Assembly: GCF_900113335.1 (NCBI RefSeq)
Contig: NZ_FOOX01000003.1
Coordinates: 1 to 64,000 of the forward strand
DNA length: 64,000 nucleotides
Source of the DNA: Desulfotruncus arcticus DSM 17038
GTDB lineage: Bacteria > Bacillota > Desulfotomaculia > Desulfotomaculales > Desulfallaceae
Direction: 5' to 3'
Shown here one piece after another: positions 51,285 to 61,284 of this stretch; the first letter of the stretch is position 1, and the number at the start of each line of letters is the position of its first letter. The notes beneath the pieces are model-generated. The model did no database searches. It was not told where the DNA came from and saw only the letters and a list, made by a program, of their open reading frames with translations. A program made the translations under genes and the position numbers.

Positions 51285-52325
51285 ATGTTGCTGAGAAGCA
51301 GGATAACTGCGTTAATGCTATGTACGCTTATGGTTTTCAGTGCGACTTTTAGTCTGGCACTGCCTCAGGCCCGGGCCGATACCGTTAACGATGCAGCAAA
51401 ACAGTTGGCACAGGTTTACGATCAGGTGGCCCTTGATCCGGACGGAGAGAGCGATGTGGCTTCGGCTAAGGCAAAGCTTGCCAAGCTGAGCAGGGACCCT
51501 AACAGCGACCCATGGCCGGATGTTTTTGACATATTATTGACTAATCAGGTAATAGCCAAGTTGGGTGGAGAGGCTGAGGCCAAGAATAAAATAATTGATT
51601 TTGTTTGTGATCTTGCAAATGTCCAGTATTCCACCAAACCAGGCGATTTAAGGAAAAATGTGGAAAATTTCAGAGAGCAGCATGCGTCTACGGTCACGGC
51701 GTTGTTTGGAAACGATTTTACCATCGACGACCTGTATGATTATTTACTGGCGGCCAAAGGGGAGATTCCCAATGTAATTACAAATGACGTTGCCAATTTA
51801 ATTGCCCTTGCTTCCGGAGACTATGGGCAGATACGTAATGCTGCGGAAGGATGGACCCGGGATGCTTTGACGAGAGCTGCCGGCGGCCAATACGGCATTT
51901 TCGTGGACAAACTCAGCGCTCTGGGATGGAGTATCGATAAGCTGATTGAGGCCAAAGACCTTATCAGCAGCGAAGTGGATCCGGGCTATGCCGGTGAGAT
52001 TGCTTTGATGAAAGCAGGCGTCCGGTCGGAAACTTACTTCCTTAAAGAAGGGAAAGAGTGGGACCACAACATTAATCTAAAAGCCGGCGACACGATGCCA
52101 TTAAAACTATCGGTTCTGGGCTTTTCCCAGGCCGGATATGTTTTACACTGGCAAATAGATGATACCGGTGTGGCAACAGTTGATGATTCAACAAAAACTT
52201 TGACCGGGGTGACCAAGGGTAAAACAACGCTCCGGGCATATTTAAATAACCCTGACACCGATTGGGTTTACCAGGAAACAGTGCATGTAACCGGTGGCAG
52301 CGCCCATGGACCCAGCATGGAATAG
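51285..52325 (+). CDS. Secreted protein with C-terminal Big2-like domain
   Basis: A 346-residue exported protein. Signal peptide: LRSRITALMLCTLMVFSATFSLALPQARA, cleaved before DTVNDA. The mature part has about 215 mostly helical residues of no recognised family. Then comes a bacterial Ig-like domain (about 255-340), with LHWQIDDTGVATVDDSTKTL and GVTKGKTTLRAYL, found in surface proteins. GGAGGT lies before the ATG. Its promoter motif links it to the agr system. Confidence 0.75.
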   Translation: MLLRSRITALMLCTLMVFSATFSLALPQARADTVNDAAKQLAQVYDQVALDPDGESDVASAKAKLAKLSRDPNSDPWPDVFDILLTNQVIAKLGGEAEAKNKIIDFVCDLANVQYSTKPGDLRKNVENFREQHASTVTALFGNDFTIDDLYDYLLAAKGEIPNVITNDVANLIALASGDYGQIRNAAEGWTRDALTRAAGGQYGIFVDKLSALGWSIDKLIEAKDLISSEVDPGYAGEIALMKAGVRSETYFLKEGKEWDHNINLKAGDTMPLKLSVLGFSQAGYVLHWQIDDTGVATVDDSTKTLTGVTKGKTTLRAYLNNPDTDWVYQETVHVTGGSAHGPSME

Positions 52326-52570
52326 CCGATTTTCTCAGACAGGATTTCACCAAAAAAGAAGGACTTCAATAACTCCAATTAATTAAATTAATAACTGTAA
52401 CGTAAGTATGATGTATCAACAGCAATCAAGCATAAAAAACACCCATTTTACACTAAATTAACAAGCGTTAACTTGCTAGTCAAGTAATAATTGTTGCCAT
52501 CAGGGTTTACATGTTTCAGTGGTAAATGAATCCTGGTGAGCGATGCACTATAAATTAAGGGGGGAAAAAC

Positions 52571-52834
52571 ATGATTTCAACAGTAACCGCAGTAACCACG
52601 ACTGCCGCGAGCACGGCTGCCACGTCCTTATTGGCTGGATTCGGACTGATTGCCACGCTAACCTTAATCGCGTTCCTTATCGTAAAAGAACTGGCGGGAG
52701 CAGCCTCGGAAAATTCATCCGCGCCTGAGTTTACCTTGTCTGGCGCACTGGACCGGGTCTTAAATGTCGGTATCATCCCGCTGTCGATGGTTTTTGTGTC
52801 CATTGTGTTTGTTAAAATCTCAAATGTCCTTTAA
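52571..52834 (+). CDS. Small two-helix membrane protein
   Basis: An 87-residue protein with two hydrophobic segments, FGLIATLTLIAFLIVKELAGA and VLNVGIIPLSMVFVSIVFVKIS, linked by a short polar loop. AAGGGGGG lies upstream of the ATG. No family recognised with confidence. It is followed 42 bases later by a flavoprotein and probably shares its transcript. Confidence 0.7.
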   Translation: MISTVTAVTTTAASTAATSLLAGFGLIATLTLIAFLIVKELAGAASENSSAPEFTLSGALDRVLNVGIIPLSMVFVSIVFVKISNVL

Positions 52835-52876
52835 AAAGCCGATGGAAAAACCGGCGCAGAAAGGGAACTGGTCTGT

Positions 52877-54067
52877 ATGAATTATGACGTCATAGTGATT
52901 GGTGGAGGCCCGGCGGGCTGTGAGACAGCCCGAATTATTGCGGAAAAAGGCTATAAGGTGCTGGTAGCCGAGGAACACCGGAAAATTGGCGAGCCCATGC
53001 AGTGTGCAGGCCTTGTTAGTCCCAGAACCTTGGTAACCGCAGCCATGCCGGATGCCTTAATTCTCAACCAAATCCACGGCGCTTTTGTTCACTCGCCTGG
53101 TGGGAAAGTGCTTTATATCAGAGACCAAAGGGCGTACGCCATGGTGATCGACCGCGCGGAATTTGACCGTAAGCTGTCGGAAAGAGCTCTGTGTGCCGGT
53201 GCGGAAATCCTGACCGGGGTTAAAGCCAGTGTGGGTGAATATTTTCCCGATGAGGCCAGCGTAAAGCTAAAATCTAGCGGTGGACAGTCAACAGCCAGGA
53301 CCTGTTTGCTAATCGGGGCTGACGGGGTTAACTCCCGTGTTGCCCGCAGGATTAATACTCCTGCAGCGGAGGACGTGATCCGTATGTGCGCGGCCGAAGT
53401 AGAACTGCAGTGCCCGGAAATAGACATGGTGCACATATTCCTGGGCAGGGAAATCGCACCGGGCTGGTTCGGCTGGGTTATACCGGTGGACGAAAAGCAC
53501 GCCAGGGTGGGGATCGGTGTAAGCGGGAGGAACAAGCATCCCAGATATTACTTTAATAGAATGGTAGAGTCCTATCCCGAAATTTTTAAAGGTATGAATA
53601 TTCTCCGCGGCACGGGTGGCGTTGTTCCTATCGGTAAGTTTCCCAGAATTTATGGCGAGAGAACCTTGCTGGTGGGGGATGCTGCCTGCCAGACCAAACC
53701 CATATCAGGGGGGGGACTGTATCTTGGTCTGTTGGGCGCAAAACTCTGTGCCAAAGTGGCAGCTAAAGCGCTCGCCAAAGGTAACCTATCCATGGAGTTC
53801 CTTTCAGAGTACCAGTGGTTATGGGAGAGGGAGATGGCTGACGAGATACAGACAGCTCTCGGGCACAGGAATATTTTCCTGACTATGTCCGATAAGGAAA
53901 TGGACATACTGATCCGTTTTTTCAGCCGCCCCTTATGGCGGAGTATCATATCCAGATACGGCGATATAGACTACCCGTCCTGGCTGGCAGGCAGGCTGGC
54001 CTTTGCCGGACCCTGGGCAGAGAAATTTTTTATGGTCGGATTCAAAAAGATACTGAGCTACTGCTAG
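52877..54067 (+). CDS. Geranylgeranyl-reductase-family FAD-dependent oxidoreductase
   Basis: A 396-residue flavoprotein. VIVIGGGPAGCETARIIAEKG binds FAD, GEPMQCAGLVSP is the conserved GGR-family active-site loop with its cysteine, and LVGDAACQTKPISGGGLYLGL is the C-terminal FAD motif. Family members reduce prenyl chains of archaeal lipids, chlorophyll or menaquinone; in bacteria of this kind the substrate is often a menaquinone or polyprenyl phosphate. Here the natural partner is unknown; its place between a small membrane protein and surface glycan genes suits polyprenyl reduction. Confidence 0.85.
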   Translation: MNYDVIVIGGGPAGCETARIIAEKGYKVLVAEEHRKIGEPMQCAGLVSPRTLVTAAMPDALILNQIHGAFVHSPGGKVLYIRDQRAYAMVIDRAEFDRKLSERALCAGAEILTGVKASVGEYFPDEASVKLKSSGGQSTARTCLLIGADGVNSRVARRINTPAAEDVIRMCAAEVELQCPEIDMVHIFLGREIAPGWFGWVIPVDEKHARVGIGVSGRNKHPRYYFNRMVESYPEIFKGMNILRGTGGVVPIGKFPRIYGERTLLVGDAACQTKPISGGGLYLGLLGAKLCAKVAAKALAKGNLSMEFLSEYQWLWEREMADEIQTALGHRNIFLTMSDKEMDILIRFFSRPLWRSIISRYGDIDYPSWLAGRLAFAGPWAEKFFMVGFKKILSYC

Positions 54068-54120
54068 TACTATAGCGTAATTTAGAAAGGTTAGCGGAAC
54101 TATAAAGACGGTTTTAAGGA

Positions 54121-54155
54121 CTTGGGACACACCTCCTAAGGATGAATGTCCCAAG
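54121..54155. repeat. GGGACA hairpin repeat
   Basis: CTTGGGACA (54121-54129) and TGTCCCAAG (54147-54155) are perfect complementary arms around a 17-base loop. GAACTATAAAGAC-like sequence precedes. It resembles the GGGGACA elements at 9977 and 46025. It lies between the flavoprotein and the glycan locus and may also serve to separate transcription units. Confidence 0.6.
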
Positions 54156-54236
54156 TCCCCGAAGTGGTGTATTGTTCCCTTTCCTTAATCGGAAAGACAA
54201 TGGAAGGTATGCCCCTAACCTTAAAGGAGTGGTTTT

Positions 54237-54965
54237 GTGAGTCGCTGTCACTCGGAAGAAATAAAGCACAGTATCATTATACCTGCTTATAACGAAGAAG
54301 CAGGACTTCCAGTAGTGCTAAAAGATGTTTTTAAATTAATTGACAATAGCTTTGAAGTTATCGTTGTAGATGATGGTTCAACAGATGGGACGAGAGAAGT
54401 TGCAGAGAAATTCCCCTGCAGATTGGTTTCTCATGTTCAGAATTCAGGTAAGGGAGAAGCAATGAAAACCGGCATCAGAGAAGCCAGGGGGGAAAATGTG
54501 ATTTTTATTGATGCAGATAACACCTATCCAGCGGAAGGGATCATTGAAATAGCCAATGCTTTGGAGTGGTTTGATATGGCCTTAGCGTCTCGAAAAATGG
54601 GCCAAAAGAATATTCCAGCTTTTAACCGCATTGGCAATGCCATTTTTAGAAACAGCATCAGATACATCTATGGGTTTAAAGGATATGATCCATTAACAGG
54701 TCTCTATGGCTTGAAAAAAAGCTTTCTAGAGGTCATGAATCTGGAGTCCAAAGGTTTTGGTATTGAATCGGAGATTTGTATAAAAGCTGCCAGGATGGGG
54801 CTGCGGATCATGGATATTCACATCCTATATAGAGATAGGCTGGGCGAAGCTAAACTAAACGGCCTTCGAGATGGATATAGGATTTGTGTAACTATATTAA
54901 GACACTTCCCACTTTTATTTCAGAGACTAGAAAAGCCAAGTTTGAATAGATACGCCAAATATTAA
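54237..54965 (+). CDS. Glycosyltransferase family 2 (dolichol-phosphate-mannose synthase type)
   Basis: A 242-residue GT-A enzyme. The nucleotide-sugar site is shown by IPAYNEEAGL, VVDDGSTDGTR and the metal DXD-like IDADNTYP. It resembles DPM/GtrB-type enzymes that load a sugar onto a polyprenyl phosphate, but lacks the C-terminal membrane helices. GTG start with AAAGGAG upstream. It is the first gene of the surface polysaccharide locus. Confidence 0.85.
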   Translation: MSRCHSEEIKHSIIIPAYNEEAGLPVVLKDVFKLIDNSFEVIVVDDGSTDGTREVAEKFPCRLVSHVQNSGKGEAMKTGIREARGENVIFIDADNTYPAEGIIEIANALEWFDMALASRKMGQKNIPAFNRIGNAIFRNSIRYIYGFKGYDPLTGLYGLKKSFLEVMNLESKGFGIESEICIKAARMGLRIMDIHILYRDRLGEAKLNGLRDGYRICVTILRHFPLLFQRLEKPSLNRYAKY

Positions 54966-54983
54966 AAAAGCAAGGATAAAAAT

Positions 54984-56165
54984 ATGAGGATTTGTATAAT
55001 CGGATCTTCGAAAAAATTTTTTAGTGGAATCTCTGCTTATACAATTGTTATGGCCAATGCATTTGCCGAACAGGGGTATAAAGTATCAGTTATTTTATTG
55101 CGTAACTTGGTGCCGTTGTTCCTTTACCCCGGGAGAGCACGTGTAGGCAAAGAGGAATGTCAGATAGATTTTCATCCTGATATAGAAGTATATAACGGTA
55201 TGGATTGGAATTCTCCTGGATCATGGTATGGGGCATACCGTTTTCTACAGAAACAAAAACCAGAAGTGGTGATAATGCACTGGTGGACTTCTTCTGTTGC
55301 GCATATGCAGTTTCTTTTAGCCATTAGTAAGCAGGTAAACGGAAATAAGTTTCGCTTAATTCTTGAGATGCATGAAGTGGTAGATACCCTTGAGGAAAAG
55401 ATATTCCCCATTAGGATTTATTCCAGGTTAGGGGGAAAAGCAATACTAAACCTGTGCGACTCTTACACGGCCCACTCCGAGGAGGCCAGGCAAGCCATTA
55501 TTAATACTTATAAGTTAACTGAGGACAGGATCGATGTTGTTCCCCACGGACCTTACAATATGTATGGAACATTGGACCGGGGGATTGCCAGGAAGGATCT
55601 GAACTTGAATGGCTTTACCATACTTTACTTTGGAATGATTCGCCAATACAAAGGGGTATCTTTATTAGTCAGGGCTTTTAATAAACTTCCCCCCGAACTT
55701 GCAAGCAATATGCATTTAGTCATTGCCGGAGAAGACTGGGGGGACGATACGGAACTGATGCCGGTTTTGGATAATTCACCCTACCGGGACAGGATCATTT
55801 TTAAGTCAGAGTTTATACCTGATGAGAATGTTCCGAAATACTTTACCGCTTCCGATGTGGTTGTATTGCCTTACCTGAGAACCTGTGGCAGCGGGGTCAT
55901 CAATATTGCGGCGGCCCAGGGTAAATCGGTTATTACGGCGGATCTTGATACGATGACTGAATGCCTCAATGGGTACGGCGGGGTCAGGTTCTTTCCGGTA
56001 GGAGACGTTGACGCTCTGCGTGACAGCCTTCTGGATGCTTATCACAGTTGGGTGGTTAACGGAGTTCAGACCTATCAGTTTACAGGCGTTACCTGGGAAG
56101 CTATCGTAAAAAAATATGAACACATCATCGGAGAAATGGACAAGCGTCAGCGTGTAAGCTGCTAA
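54984..56165 (+). CDS. Glycosyltransferase family 4
   Basis: A 393-residue GT-B enzyme. SSKKFFSGISAYTIVMANAFAEQGY is the N-domain acceptor loop; RQYKGVSLLVRAFNKL is at the domain junction; and the C-domain has PYLRTCGSGVINIAAAQGKSVI with the EX7E-like segment replaced by a threonine-rich one. It transfers an unknown sugar to a growing surface glycan. Spaced 18 bases from the previous gene. Confidence 0.83.
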   Translation: MRICIIGSSKKFFSGISAYTIVMANAFAEQGYKVSVILLRNLVPLFLYPGRARVGKEECQIDFHPDIEVYNGMDWNSPGSWYGAYRFLQKQKPEVVIMHWWTSSVAHMQFLLAISKQVNGNKFRLILEMHEVVDTLEEKIFPIRIYSRLGGKAILNLCDSYTAHSEEARQAIINTYKLTEDRIDVVPHGPYNMYGTLDRGIARKDLNLNGFTILYFGMIRQYKGVSLLVRAFNKLPPELASNMHLVIAGEDWGDDTELMPVLDNSPYRDRIIFKSEFIPDENVPKYFTASDVVVLPYLRTCGSGVINIAAAQGKSVITADLDTMTECLNGYGGVRFFPVGDVDALRDSLLDAYHSWVVNGVQTYQFTGVTWEAIVKKYEHIIGEMDKRQRVSC

Positions 56166-56284
56166 AGGGCAATTTATGACTGAAAGGCCTAGAAAAAAAG
56201 ATAAAAATCAGCTTTATATAGACAAGCAGGCTGCCTGGTAGGTTATAAGTTAGGGTAGTATTGATTGAAAGCGAAGGGGCAACT

Positions 56285-57220
56285 ATGAAAAACTATGATA
56301 AGCCAAATGTTAAAATTATAATCTTGAATTGGAATGGTAAAAATGATACCTGCGAATGTGTTGATTCTCTATTAAATGCAGGATGTGTCAAATCACAAAT
56401 TATAATTGTAGACAATGGCTCAAACGATGGTTCCGTAGCTGTCTTTTGTGAGAGGTACCCAGATATAAAAACAATCGTTAACGACGCCAACCTGGGTTAC
56501 GCGGGTGGAAATAATATTGGAATTAGGAAAGCGATTGAAAGTAATGCTGAATATATTTTAATTTTAAATAATGATACGACTGTTGAGCCCGGTTTTTTGG
56601 AGCCGTTAGTTAATACACTTAAAAACGAGAAATATGACATCGCTGGACCGAAAATCCTTAATTATTGGAATAAGGAACTATGGGCGGGTAGTGGCTCTAT
56701 AATATGGTTTGCTGCAAGTCCAATACAACGAAAAATATTAGGTATTTTTAATAAATCCACTTATAGTAGGAAAACTACATTTGTAACCGGTTGCGCTATG
56801 ATGGTCCGTAAAGACGTTTTCATCAAAATTGGCATGTTAGATCCGGAGTATGTAGCCTATTACGAAGATTTAGATTTTTGTTATCGTGCCATAAATAATA
56901 ATTTTAAATGCAAATATGTAGCTGAGTCGATTATTTACCATAAAGTTTCAGCAACAGGAGGTTTTATTGGTAAAGATACATTATCACCATTTCAAGCTTA
57001 CTTTAATGCGCGAAACGGTTTTCTTTTTTGCAAAAAAAACCTTACTCGATTTAAAAAGTGGCAGTTTCTTTTAGGTCATTTTTCTTTCAGGTTTATTTAT
57101 TTCTTTATATTGGCGTTGCAAAGTAAAAATGTTGAATCATTAAAAAAACTATTTCAAGGATACAAGGATGGTGTCTTTGGATACGTTAAGGAAAGAGAAG
57201 AAAACGTTGGCAGCGTGTAG
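56285..57220 (+). CDS. Glycosyltransferase family 2 (rhamnosyltransferase-like)
   Basis: A 311-residue GT-A enzyme: IILNWNGKNDT, IVDNGSNDGS, ILNNDTTVEPG (DXD region) and YYEDLDFCYRAINNNF, as in WbbL-type rhamnosyltransferases. The dTDP-rhamnose genes downstream suit a rhamnosyl donor. ATG at 56285 has AAGGGG upstream; a TTG at 56261 is possible. Confidence 0.86.
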   Translation: MKNYDKPNVKIIILNWNGKNDTCECVDSLLNAGCVKSQIIIVDNGSNDGSVAVFCERYPDIKTIVNDANLGYAGGNNIGIRKAIESNAEYILILNNDTTVEPGFLEPLVNTLKNEKYDIAGPKILNYWNKELWAGSGSIIWFAASPIQRKILGIFNKSTYSRKTTFVTGCAMMVRKDVFIKIGMLDPEYVAYYEDLDFCYRAINNNFKCKYVAESIIYHKVSATGGFIGKDTLSPFQAYFNARNGFLFCKKNLTRFKKWQFLLGHFSFRFIYFFILALQSKNVESLKKLFQGYKDGVFGYVKEREENVGSV

Positions 57221-57329
57221 TTTTGATTGATAATGTGGATTGGTTTTTTCAACATAATTTAAAGAAATTTGAGTATATATTTAGATTTAATTGGTTATTT
57301 AATTTACTTCAAAAGGAGTAATTTATAAA

Positions 57330-59609
57330 TTGATAACTTCTCCTAATGATTGGGAAATTAAAAAGCTATTGCGGTTGGTATTTGCTGTCGTGCTTAGTAT
57401 GATAGGACTCGTTGAATTATGGGCGTTAGGTTTTAATATTTCCATTCTTAGACAAATTATCGGCTTTATTTTCCTCACTTTTGTCCCAGGTATCCTTATT
57501 CTGCGGATTATGAAAATTCATAGTATAAGCATAGTAGAAAGCCTAATTTATGCGGTTGCATTGAGTATTGCCTTTATTTATGCCACAGGCTTATTTGCTA
57601 ACTTTGTCTTGCCCCTTATTGGTATTATCGAACCTATTTCGCTTATACCTTTAACTATTATATTGAATATCTTCATCCTTCTGCTTTGTTCAATTGCTTA
57701 TTTAAGAGATAAAGATTTTACCCCGCCATCTATGGATCTACGATTTAATGTTAAAGAATTGCTTTATCCGATTTGTTTGTTGGTGCTCTTATTGCCTATT
57801 CTTGCTATTCTTGGAGCACAATTTGTTAATGTTTATGAAGATAATACCATTTTACTAATTTTACTCGGTTTAATTGCTTGTATTGTTGGTTTAGTTTCTT
57901 TTAATCTAATAACAGAAAAATTGTATCCATTAGTTATAATTATGATTGCTGTTGGCCTTTTATTCCATCAATCGTTTATATCGCCATCGATTTATGGTTC
58001 AGATATTTCTATAGAGTACTACCTCCAGAACCTAGTGCTTAATAATAAATTTTGGGATTTTTCTGTATCTCATAATTATAATAACTGCCTCAGTATCGTA
58101 TTGCTTTGTCCTATATATTCCTTAATTTTATCTATGGATAGTTTATGGGTTTTCAAGATTATCTACCCGCTCTTATATTCCTTAGTACCTTTAGCACTTT
58201 ATCAGACATTTAAAAAGCAATTTGGTCCAGAAAATAGTTTTATGGCGATTTTCTTCTTTTTGGCAATACCTATGGTTATTCCTGTTATGATTAGCCACGC
58301 CCGGCAGATGATTGCGGAAATATATTTTGCTGTGATAATTTTATTAATGGTAGAGAAAAGATTTAACAGTCTTCAAAAATCCGTTTTATCTATGATTAGT
58401 TGCATATCCTTGATACTTTCCCACTATGCATTAGCGTATATATCCATACTGCTTTGGGGATTAGGCTATATTTTGATTTTAATGGCAAAACATCCATGGA
58501 TATTAGTTTTATGGAATAAATTACCTAATTTTTCTGGGTTAGCAGCGGACTTATCTCCAGATATTGGGCCAATAAAAACAACATCTCGGTCAGTTCTAAA
58601 TATGTCATTCATTTTAGTGCTAATAATCTTTACTTTAACTTGGCATCTTCATATAAGCAATAGCTCTATGTTTAATCGTATTGTTATAATAGGTAAAGGT
58701 ATTTATGACGCATTAGGTGAATTTTTTAAACCTGGGGTAAGAGAAAGTATGGTTGAATCTGGACTTGGTTTAAAGTTTTTTCAACTACCAATTTTGACCA
58801 AAGTATATAGGGTGTTTCAATACTTGACTCAATTATTAATTATTATTGGTTTTTTTGTGATGTTATTTGATATTAGACGGTTTAAATTGAGGATTGAATT
58901 TATTGCTCTTGATATTATAGCTTTTGTAGTCCTTTTCTCCTGTATAGCATTGCCTCGTTTTGGTGCTTATCTAGGATTTGAAAGGTTTTATCATATTGTA
59001 TCATTTATGTTAGCACCACTTTTTATTATAGGAGGTGAGGCAATTTGGCGCGGCTGCTCTGGATTGCTTGACCGTGCCATTCGAACTACAGGACCTAAAA
59101 TGCTAAATTTATCAAGCCGGCAGTCAATTTATCTTCCATTTTTAGCTTTAGTCATAATAATACCGTATTTCCTTTTTACTAGTGGGTTTGTTTTTGCTTT
59201 TAGTAAGCACTCATCATCAAGGGCACTTGGACCATATAAAAAGGATTATTATGCTTTATATAATCAGCTGGAAGTTAATGCTGCCTTATGGCTATGGGCA
59301 GATTTATCAAATGATGCGAAGGTTTACGCTGATTCTACAGGGGCTTTGTTAATTAATCAACGTCATTATGGAAATACGTATAAAATTCCTGCTTCCGGAA
59401 AAGTGCCGGATGATGCTTATATATTTCTTAGGTCTTGGAATATAAACTATAATGAAATATTGGTACCGGCCTTTCAAGGAGTTAATCATGTTTATGTGAA
59501 TGTCAATCTAATGAATAGACCTTTATTTTCTAAAAGGCTTAACCATAGTAATGCAATCTATGTAAACGGAGGTGCTAAGATATTGACGAAGAGGGTGAGT
59601 GGCGATTAA
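57330..59609 (+). CDS. Large polytopic membrane protein (DUF2206-like, probable glycan locus protein)
   Basis: A 759-residue protein with about 16-18 helices. The first 120 residues resemble DUF1616/DUF2206 N-termini (IIGFIFLTFVPGILILRIMKI), and MISHARQMIAEIYFAVIILLM is typical of GT-C-like membrane enzymes. The last 150 residues are soluble and probably outside (VNAALWLWADLSNDAKVYADST), as in oligosaccharide or protein O-glycosyltransferases. I place it as DUF2206-like with moderate trust. It may be a glycan polymerase or a GT-C transferase. TTG start. Its 3' end overlaps the next gene by eleven bases. Confidence 0.6.
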   Translation: MITSPNDWEIKKLLRLVFAVVLSMIGLVELWALGFNISILRQIIGFIFLTFVPGILILRIMKIHSISIVESLIYAVALSIAFIYATGLFANFVLPLIGIIEPISLIPLTIILNIFILLLCSIAYLRDKDFTPPSMDLRFNVKELLYPICLLVLLLPILAILGAQFVNVYEDNTILLILLGLIACIVGLVSFNLITEKLYPLVIIMIAVGLLFHQSFISPSIYGSDISIEYYLQNLVLNNKFWDFSVSHNYNNCLSIVLLCPIYSLILSMDSLWVFKIIYPLLYSLVPLALYQTFKKQFGPENSFMAIFFFLAIPMVIPVMISHARQMIAEIYFAVIILLMVEKRFNSLQKSVLSMISCISLILSHYALAYISILLWGLGYILILMAKHPWILVLWNKLPNFSGLAADLSPDIGPIKTTSRSVLNMSFILVLIIFTLTWHLHISNSSMFNRIVIIGKGIYDALGEFFKPGVRESMVESGLGLKFFQLPILTKVYRVFQYLTQLLIIIGFFVMLFDIRRFKLRIEFIALDIIAFVVLFSCIALPRFGAYLGFERFYHIVSFMLAPLFIIGGEAIWRGCSGLLDRAIRTTGPKMLNLSSRQSIYLPFLALVIIIPYFLFTSGFVFAFSKHSSSRALGPYKKDYYALYNQLEVNAALWLWADLSNDAKVYADSTGALLINQRHYGNTYKIPASGKVPDDAYIFLRSWNINYNEILVPAFQGVNHVYVNVNLMNRPLFSKRLNHSNAIYVNGGAKILTKRVSGD

Positions 59610-59949
59610 ATTATTGAAGATTATTGCATTGGTAATTATATTAAACATTAGTCCACTAATATGCTTAGCACTAGTCACTTCTCATTACAATGAATTAACT
59701 ATTGAAGTTACATATCCTTATGATGGTAATAGGATTTTAAAAAGCCCTATGCCAGTATATGGATTCGTTTCTAATTCTTTAGCTAAAGTAGATATAAATG
59801 GCACGCCTGTTGTAGTAGCAGAAAACGGATACTTTCATGGTTCCGTTGATCTTGTCGAAGGAGTCAATAAAATAATTGTAACGGCTGAGAATCAAAAAAA
59901 GGATAATGCAATTAAGGTTATATCTATCAATTTTTTGCCTAAGAGATAA
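59599..59949 (+). CDS. Exported Ig-like small protein
   Basis: A 116-residue protein with a signal peptide (LLKIIALVIILNISPLICLA) and one beta-sandwich domain (VTYPYDGNRILKSPMPVYGFVSN, then VDLVEGVNKIIVTAENQKKD), the pattern of glucodextranase-type or big-loop Ig domains. Starts with GTG and overlaps the membrane protein gene, which suggests joint expression; it may bind the glycan or the membrane protein. Confidence 0.7.
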   Translation: MAIKLLKIIALVIILNISPLICLALVTSHYNELTIEVTYPYDGNRILKSPMPVYGFVSNSLAKVDINGTPVVVAENGYFHGSVDLVEGVNKIIVTAENQKKDNAIKVISINFLPKR

Positions 59950-60001
59950 ATAGCCTTTGCGAAAGTTGATAATTATAAATTGTTAATGGTGGTTATTTAT
60001 A

Positions 60002-61186
60002 ATGGATAAAAAAATAAAAGTGCTTTTTGTTTCACATTCTGCAAAACTATCTGGAGCGGAGAGAAGTCTTCTTCTTTTATTAAAAGAGATTGATAAAAAA
60101 ATAATAGAGCCAATTGTTGTTATACCGAGTTATGGGCCATTAAAAGAAGAAATTGAAAGTCTTAAAATAAAAAATTATATATTAAAAAGCCCTTGGTGGT
60201 TTGGGAAAAGAGTACTTAAGGTTGCTGAATTGCCTTTTTCTTTAATAAGGGAATTGTTTTTATTGTTCTTTCTGGGATATATTTATAAAAAAGAGTCAAT
60301 TGATTTAGTTTATACAAATACGATTGTAGTTTTTTCTGGTGCAATCTCATCATTTTTCTTTAAAAAGCCCCATATATGGCATATTAGAGAAATAATACCG
60401 GGAAATCCTGGCCTCAAGTCTATTATTCCGGAGAGATTTCTTTTTAAGTATGTATATAATCTAAGCTATCAAGTTGTTACAATATCTCAGGCTGTATCTC
60501 AACAATTTAATACATATAATTATAATAATAACAAAAAGATTGTTGTGGTGCCTAATGCTATAGATTTTGATACAAGCTTTAACCGTGGTGCTAATGTTAA
60601 CATTAATGGAATAGAGAAAGGTGATTGGGTAGTTGTTGTAATTGGATCTCTTCGAAGGAGAAAAGCGCAAGATATAGCGATACGTGCTATTGCTATGATT
60701 AAAGATAAAATGCCGAATATAAAACTTCTTTTGATTGGGAGTGGTGATAATAAATATAAAACATATCTTCAACAACTAGCTAAATCTATGGGATTAAGTG
60801 ATAGTATTGTTTTTGCTGGGTATCGTAATGATGTTCCAAACATACTTCCAATTTGCAAAGTATTATTGATGCCTTCATTAGAGGAACCATTTGGTAGAGT
60901 TATTATAGAAGCTATGGCAGTAGGTTTGCCGGTTATTGCATCTAATAGTGGTGGACCAAGAGAAATAATAAAAAATGGTATAACTGGTTTTTTAGTTTCA
61001 CCAGGGAATCACGCTGAGATTGCTCAGAAAATTTTGTTGATCTCAAAAAGTGAAGATTTTAGAAAAAAAATTGGCGAACAAGGGATGAAAGAGGTGGAGG
61101 ATAAATATTTAGCTAAAAATTATGCCGGACGCATTGAAAATATTATTATTAAGACTATTTCTGATTATAAAGAGGTAGGTCAATGA
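60002..61186 (+). CDS. Glycosyltransferase family 4
   Basis: A 394-residue GT-B enzyme. KVLFVSHSAKLSGAERSLLLLLKEI is the acceptor loop, VVPNAIDFD opens the C-domain, and LEEPFGRVIIEAMAVGLPVIASNSGGPREII is the EX7E donor site. Lower GC and more lysine codons than the rml genes that follow, suggesting that this and its neighbours at 56-61 kb came together by transfer. Confidence 0.87.
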   Translation: MDKKIKVLFVSHSAKLSGAERSLLLLLKEIDKKIIEPIVVIPSYGPLKEEIESLKIKNYILKSPWWFGKRVLKVAELPFSLIRELFLLFFLGYIYKKESIDLVYTNTIVVFSGAISSFFFKKPHIWHIREIIPGNPGLKSIIPERFLFKYVYNLSYQVVTISQAVSQQFNTYNYNNNKKIVVVPNAIDFDTSFNRGANVNINGIEKGDWVVVVIGSLRRRKAQDIAIRAIAMIKDKMPNIKLLLIGSGDNKYKTYLQQLAKSMGLSDSIVFAGYRNDVPNILPICKVLLMPSLEEPFGRVIIEAMAVGLPVIASNSGGPREIIKNGITGFLVSPGNHAEIAQKILLISKSEDFRKKIGEQGMKEVEDKYLAKNYAGRIENIIIKTISDYKEVGQ

Positions 61187-61284
61187 ACGATGTTGCTTTT
61201 GGAGGTATTAACTGTAAATTTGATACTTGAATATTGGGTTATACTTATCGGAACTAAGTATAAAGTGTAAATGTTAAAAATGGG

